Below are positions 45,794 to 47,805 of a DNA stretch of 47,805 bases, piece after piece (position 1 is the stretch's first letter; each line of letters begins with the position of its first letter). The stretch is taken from the NCBI GenBank assembly GCA_018266105.1, contig JAFEBA010000010.1, forward strand, positions 125,010-172,814, given 5' to 3'. The translations under genes and the position numbers were made by a program. Source of the stretch: a bacterium. Its GTDB lineage: Bacteria > Vulcanimicrobiota > Xenobia > Xenobiales > JADMJV01. The notes under the pieces are model-generated. The model worked only from the letters and a program-made list of their open reading frames with translations, was not told where the DNA came from and did no database searches.

Positions 45794-47115
45794 GAGTGGG
45801 CTCCGGCCTGCTTGGCGATCAGGCAAAGCGGATCGGGGTCGGTGAGCGTGCCCGAAGTCACATAAGCTCGCGAACGGTCTCCGCCTCGGCAAGACTTGAA
45901 GTAGTCACACTTTTTACAGGTGTTGTTGCCCGGGTTGTTGCGCAGCACTTTCAGACCGTGGCCCTGATGCCAGATTTCTTTGAGGGATTTCTCGCGCACG
46001 TTTCCGGCCGCGAGCACCGTGCCCAGGAAGCCACTGCCGCCCACCAGACCCTCGGAGTTGATGTGGCAGTGCAGTTGTCCGTCTTCGCTGCCGAAGCCCT
46101 CGAAGACGCGCTTTTTTTGAAAAGGCGGCGGAACTTTAGAAACGATCTCCACTTTGCAGCGGCTGGTTTCTCCGATTCGGCGAGCCAGGTCCAGGGCATT
46201 GTTGGCCTCGTCGATGGTGAGCAGCATCTTGGGATTCTCCTTGGCGCGACCCACCGGAGCCACGATATCGAAGACGATGCGGGGAATTTCGAAACGTTCA
46301 GCCTGCTTGACCAGAGCGGGAATCTCGGTCAAATTGTCGCGCTGCAAGACGGCGTGAAAGTAAATGGGCGCCTTGGACAGCTCTTGCAGGTTCTTGATGC
46401 CGCGCATCGCCTTGCGGTAGGCGCGATCACCACGAAGGTAGTCGTAGCTCTTTTCGCTCCCCGCATCCATGCTGACTTTGATCTCGTCGATGGCCAGTTC
46501 GCCCAGTTTGGCGGCCACGGCCCGGGTGGCCATGGTGGCGTTGGTTGCAATGGAGACTTTCATTCCTCGACTATTGGCGTGCGAGATGACATCAAAAACA
46601 TCGCCACGACCCAGGGGCTCGCCGCCTCCGAGCCTCAACTTGAAGCAACCCATCATGGCCATTTCGTCGATGGTCTTGCGAATGTCCAGAATGGTCAGTT
46701 CTCGAGGACGAGCCGCGCCGGCATCAGCCCAGCAGTGCTTGCATGCCAGGTTGCAGTAGCGCGTCAACTGCAGATAGACGGTGGTGGGAGCCGACAGATA
46801 CTGAGCTCCTTCGGCCATCTCATTATCCAAGAAGACGCCCTGGAAGGTGCCGTCCTTGACCAGTCCAATGCTGGAGCACAGTTGGATAAAGGTGTCAAAG
46901 GACTGACGCGTGACGGTCTCGCTCAGTTCGCGATAGACCTCGTCCAGAGAATAGTCCTGGCTGCGAGCGAAGATTCCGGTGGCTTCTCCGTCGAAGGGAA
47001 TGTAGTCAGAATTCTGACGATCGTAAACCAGACAGCCAAAGTATTCACGGCGCGCCACGAAGGGCTTGGTGGCCAATTGGTGGAGACGGTCACCCGCGCT
47101 CAAAGAAGTTATCAT
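45790..47115 (-). CDS. PqqD/RRE-radical SAM-SPASM maturase
   Basis: This 441-residue iron-sulfur enzyme has three parts. Residues about 15-95 (ATKPFVARREYFGCLVYDR, PFDGEATGIFARSQDYSLDE) look like a PqqD-type peptide-recognition (RRE) domain. Residues about 110-320 form the radical SAM core with CNLACKHCW, LRLGGGEPLG and ATNATM. The C-terminal SPASM region has CHINSEG, GNVREKSLKEIW, then CKKCDYFKSC and a final DPLC, which bind auxiliary Fe-S clusters. This architecture is typical of enzymes that modify ribosomal peptides or small proteins (PqqE, MftC and relatives), but also of heme and cofactor maturases. The ATG lacks a strong ribosome site. Its stop overlaps the zinc-ribbon start. It heads the long operon that runs to the FtsB-like gene. 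Confidence 0.9.
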   Translation of the reverse strand: MITSLSAGDRLHQLATKPFVARREYFGCLVYDRQNSDYIPFDGEATGIFARSQDYSLDEVYRELSETVTRQSFDTFIQLCSSIGLVKDGTFQGVFLDNEMAEGAQYLSAPTTVYLQLTRYCNLACKHCWADAGAARPRELTILDIRKTIDEMAMMGCFKLRLGGGEPLGRGDVFDVISHANSRGMKVSIATNATMATRAVAAKLGELAIDEIKVSMDAGSEKSYDYLRGDRAYRKAMRGIKNLQELSKAPIYFHAVLQRDNLTEIPALVKQAERFEIPRIVFDIVAPVGRAKENPKMLLTIDEANNALDLARRIGETSRCKVEIVSKVPPPFQKKRVFEGFGSEDGQLHCHINSEGLVGGSGFLGTVLAAGNVREKSLKEIWHQGHGLKVLRNNPGNNTCKKCDYFKSCRGGDRSRAYVTSGTLTDPDPLCLIAKQAGAHS

Positions 47116-47168
47116 CCATCATCTCGCTTTTTGGGGGCATTACTTGACTGGCTTTCTAGGAGGCAATC

Positions 47169-47199
47169 AAAAAGCCCTTCGCCGTAACTGGAAGGGCTT
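47169..47199 (-). terminator. Second hairpin upstream of the radical SAM gene
   Basis: On the minus strand a 9-bp stem AAGCCCTTC/GAAGGGCTT with a 10-base loop is followed by five T. It is about 54 bases before the radical SAM start and behind another terminator, so it may act as a backup terminator or an attenuator. Confidence 0.65.
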
Positions 47200-47220
47200 A
47201 AACGAAGCCACTGGGGCCCA

Positions 47221-47246
47221 AAAAGAAAGAGGCGCTTACGCGCCTC
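47221..47246 (-). terminator. Terminator of the 97-residue gene
   Basis: On the minus strand GAGGCGC/GCGCCTC with a GTAA loop is followed by TTTCTTTTT, just past the TAA stop at 47250. Confidence 0.88.
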
Positions 47247-47249
47247 ATC

Positions 47250-47543
47250 TTAGCCCAGCGACTCGCCTTCTTTATCGTGAAAGTCGCATTCCTCAATACA
47301 GTCACGAAAACTCTTGAGTGGTCGCGACTGATAAGGATGTGTGCAGTTGATAAAAATTCGAGGTGACTCACCTTCGAGACTAAACCCGAAATCTACATAG
47401 CCACAAAATCGATCGGGAACATGCTCGATGCAATATTCATAAAGCTCATTGTAGATTTCAGGATAACTGTGCTGAAACATGTGTTTCTCGCACTGGAACA
47501 CGCCCAGCACTGAACTTCGAAATCTACAGGGTCTGTACGCCAT
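47250..47543 (-). CDS. Cys-rich small protein of unknown function, low GC
   Basis: This 97-residue protein has seven cysteines (MAYRPCRF, FQCEKH, YEYCIEH, DRFCGY, INCTHPY, DCIEEC) and several aromatic residues. There is no signal peptide and no recognised family. The metal-ligand-like spacing of Cys and His suggests metal binding. Over 47341-47460 the base count is 48 G or C of 120 (40%), clearly lower than the neighbouring genes, which points to transfer. A GAGAG purine stretch precedes the ATG and a strong terminator follows the stop, so it is a one-gene unit. It lies between a tRNA-Ala and the radical SAM operon. It could also be a substrate of that enzyme, but nothing shows this. Confidence 0.7.
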   Translation of the reverse strand: MAYRPCRFRSSVLGVFQCEKHMFQHSYPEIYNELYEYCIEHVPDRFCGYVDFGFSLEGESPRIFINCTHPYQSRPLKSFRDCIEECDFHDKEGESLG

Positions 47544-47730
47544 CGTACTCTCTCACTCTCAATCCGTTCCCGGCATCTCGGCACCGGGGTTTCAGCGATT
47601 GCTTCACTTGAAGCATCTCCTCTGAACCGGGGTTCGATTCGGAGGACTGCCTTTCTCGTCGACCTATGGAGTTCCTGTCGAGCGGACAAAAAGTTTAAAG
47701 TTCTCTCTCAAGACCGCAAGACGAAAATAG
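47544..47730 (-). other. AT-richer leader/intergenic region between tRNA-Ala and the 97-residue gene
   Basis: This 187-bp stretch has no convincing coding frame. On the minus strand it contains a small stem GCTTC-AAGT-GAAGC, a CCCGG/CCGGG pair, and AACCCCGGT twice. A weak promoter-like stretch (TTGCGG, 17 bases, AAACTT) lies near the tRNA side. It is probably the promoter and leader of the downstream gene. Confidence 0.3.
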
Positions 47731-47731
47731 A

Positions 47732-47762
47732 AAAAGGTCCGCTTTCAACAAGCGGACCTTTT
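47732..47762 (-). terminator. Terminator after tRNA-Ala
   Basis: On the minus strand AAAAGGTCCGCTT and AAGCGGACCTTTT pair as a 13-bp stem around a 5-base loop, followed by T-rich sequence. It begins at the tRNA CCA end. Confidence 0.9.
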
Positions 47763-47805
47763 GGTGGAGCTAGTCGGACTTGAACCGACGACCTCTTGCA
47801 TGCCA
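47762..47805 (-). tRNA. tRNA-Ala (anticodon GGC), partial
   Basis: The 3' part of a tRNA on the minus strand is visible: anticodon loop remnant TGGCAT with 3' stem GCAAG, T arm GTCGG-TTCAAGT-CCGAC, acceptor 3' strand TAGCTCC, A73 and encoded CCA. The loop fits the usual TTGGCAT of tRNA-Ala(GGC). The 5' half lies beyond the window end, so the anticodon is inferred from the last visible bases. Confidence 0.85.

Noticed and set aside
45796..47187. 463-codon open frame on the + strand opposite the radical SAM gene
   Set aside because: It mirrors the codon bias of the real gene on the other strand, has no recognisable domain, and conflicts with the overlap-coupled gene order on the minus strand.
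47620..47645. T-arm-like GGTTCGATTC suggesting a tRNA relic
   Set aside because: The flanking bases do not form a T stem and no anticodon or acceptor arm is found around it.
47393..47689. 98-codon open frame on the minus strand overlapping the 97-residue gene
   Set aside because: It lies in another frame across the leader region, has Arg-rich low-quality translation, and lacks the terminator placement and ribosome site of the chosen gene.

Overview
The window is a gene-dense, GC-rich stretch of bacterial chromosome. It has short gaps, many 1-8 bp start/stop overlaps and frequent GTG and TTG starts. I see no insertion sequence, phage gene, CRISPR array or rRNA. The mix of genes suggests a diderm-like, environmental member of the Terrabacteria side (Armatimonadota/Eremiobacterota/Cyanobacteriota-like). 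The pointers are the PDZ-radical SAM DUF512 protein next to cmk and der, accD-accA-pyk order, cyanophycinase, GatCA (indirect Gln/Asn-tRNA synthesis), a PilT/PilU-type ATPase, and several c-di-GMP proteins. The phylum is an inference from gene content and is not secure.

Layout. 1-1180 (+): end of cysK and a serine acetyltransferase (cysteine synthesis). 1190-9125 (-): one tight seven-gene operon: response regulator, GAF-GAF-HD-GYP, degenerate phosphoglucose-isomerase-like protein, glutamine-synthetase-family ligase, iron alcohol dehydrogenase, APC permease, lipoprotein. It reads as a regulated amine or amino-alcohol uptake and gamma-glutamylation unit. 9271-12628 (+): Crp/Fnr regulator, cyanophycinase, small secreted protein, tRNA-Glu with its own promoter and terminator, and GDP-mannose dehydratase. 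12743-19495 (+): a catalytic/non-catalytic M16 peptidase pair, then cmk, DUF512, der and plsY, almost all overlapping. 19612-25683 (+): PilT/PilU ATPase, an unknown protein, gatC, gatA, FHA-GGDEF, M14 carboxypeptidase, and a CBS protein with a clear promoter and palindrome.

25694-27275 (-): two tandem RlaP-type nucleotidyltransferases, divergent from an Fcy1-like cytosine deaminase. 27805-31925 (-): fabF, rnc, a DUF167 gene, a small beta-rich protein, two strong hairpins and an ATP-grasp ligase. 32030-34508: a secreted Ig-like protein (+) facing a small helical protein and an EEP nuclease (-), then tRNA-Leu. 34546-47115 (-): a long co-directional run. In transcription order it is RRE-radical SAM-SPASM, LysW-like zinc ribbon, membrane GAF-HD-GYP, nrnA, mtaB, accD, accA, pyk, an MFS-spermidine-synthase-TPR fusion, and an FtsB-like protein. 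47250-47805 (-): a low-GC, Cys-rich 97-residue gene beside a tRNA-Ala that runs off the window.

Most promising leads: (1) the radical SAM/SPASM enzyme with an N-terminal PqqD-like domain overlapping a 60-residue LysW-like zinc ribbon, which is itself in frame with the next gene across one amber codon; (2) a c-di-GMP phosphodiesterase directly upstream of nrnA, potentially a complete c-di-GMP to GMP route; (3) the GS/Fe-ADH/permease operon headed by signalling genes; (4) tandem RlaP-type nucleotidyltransferases; (5) the palindrome at the CBS-gene promoter.
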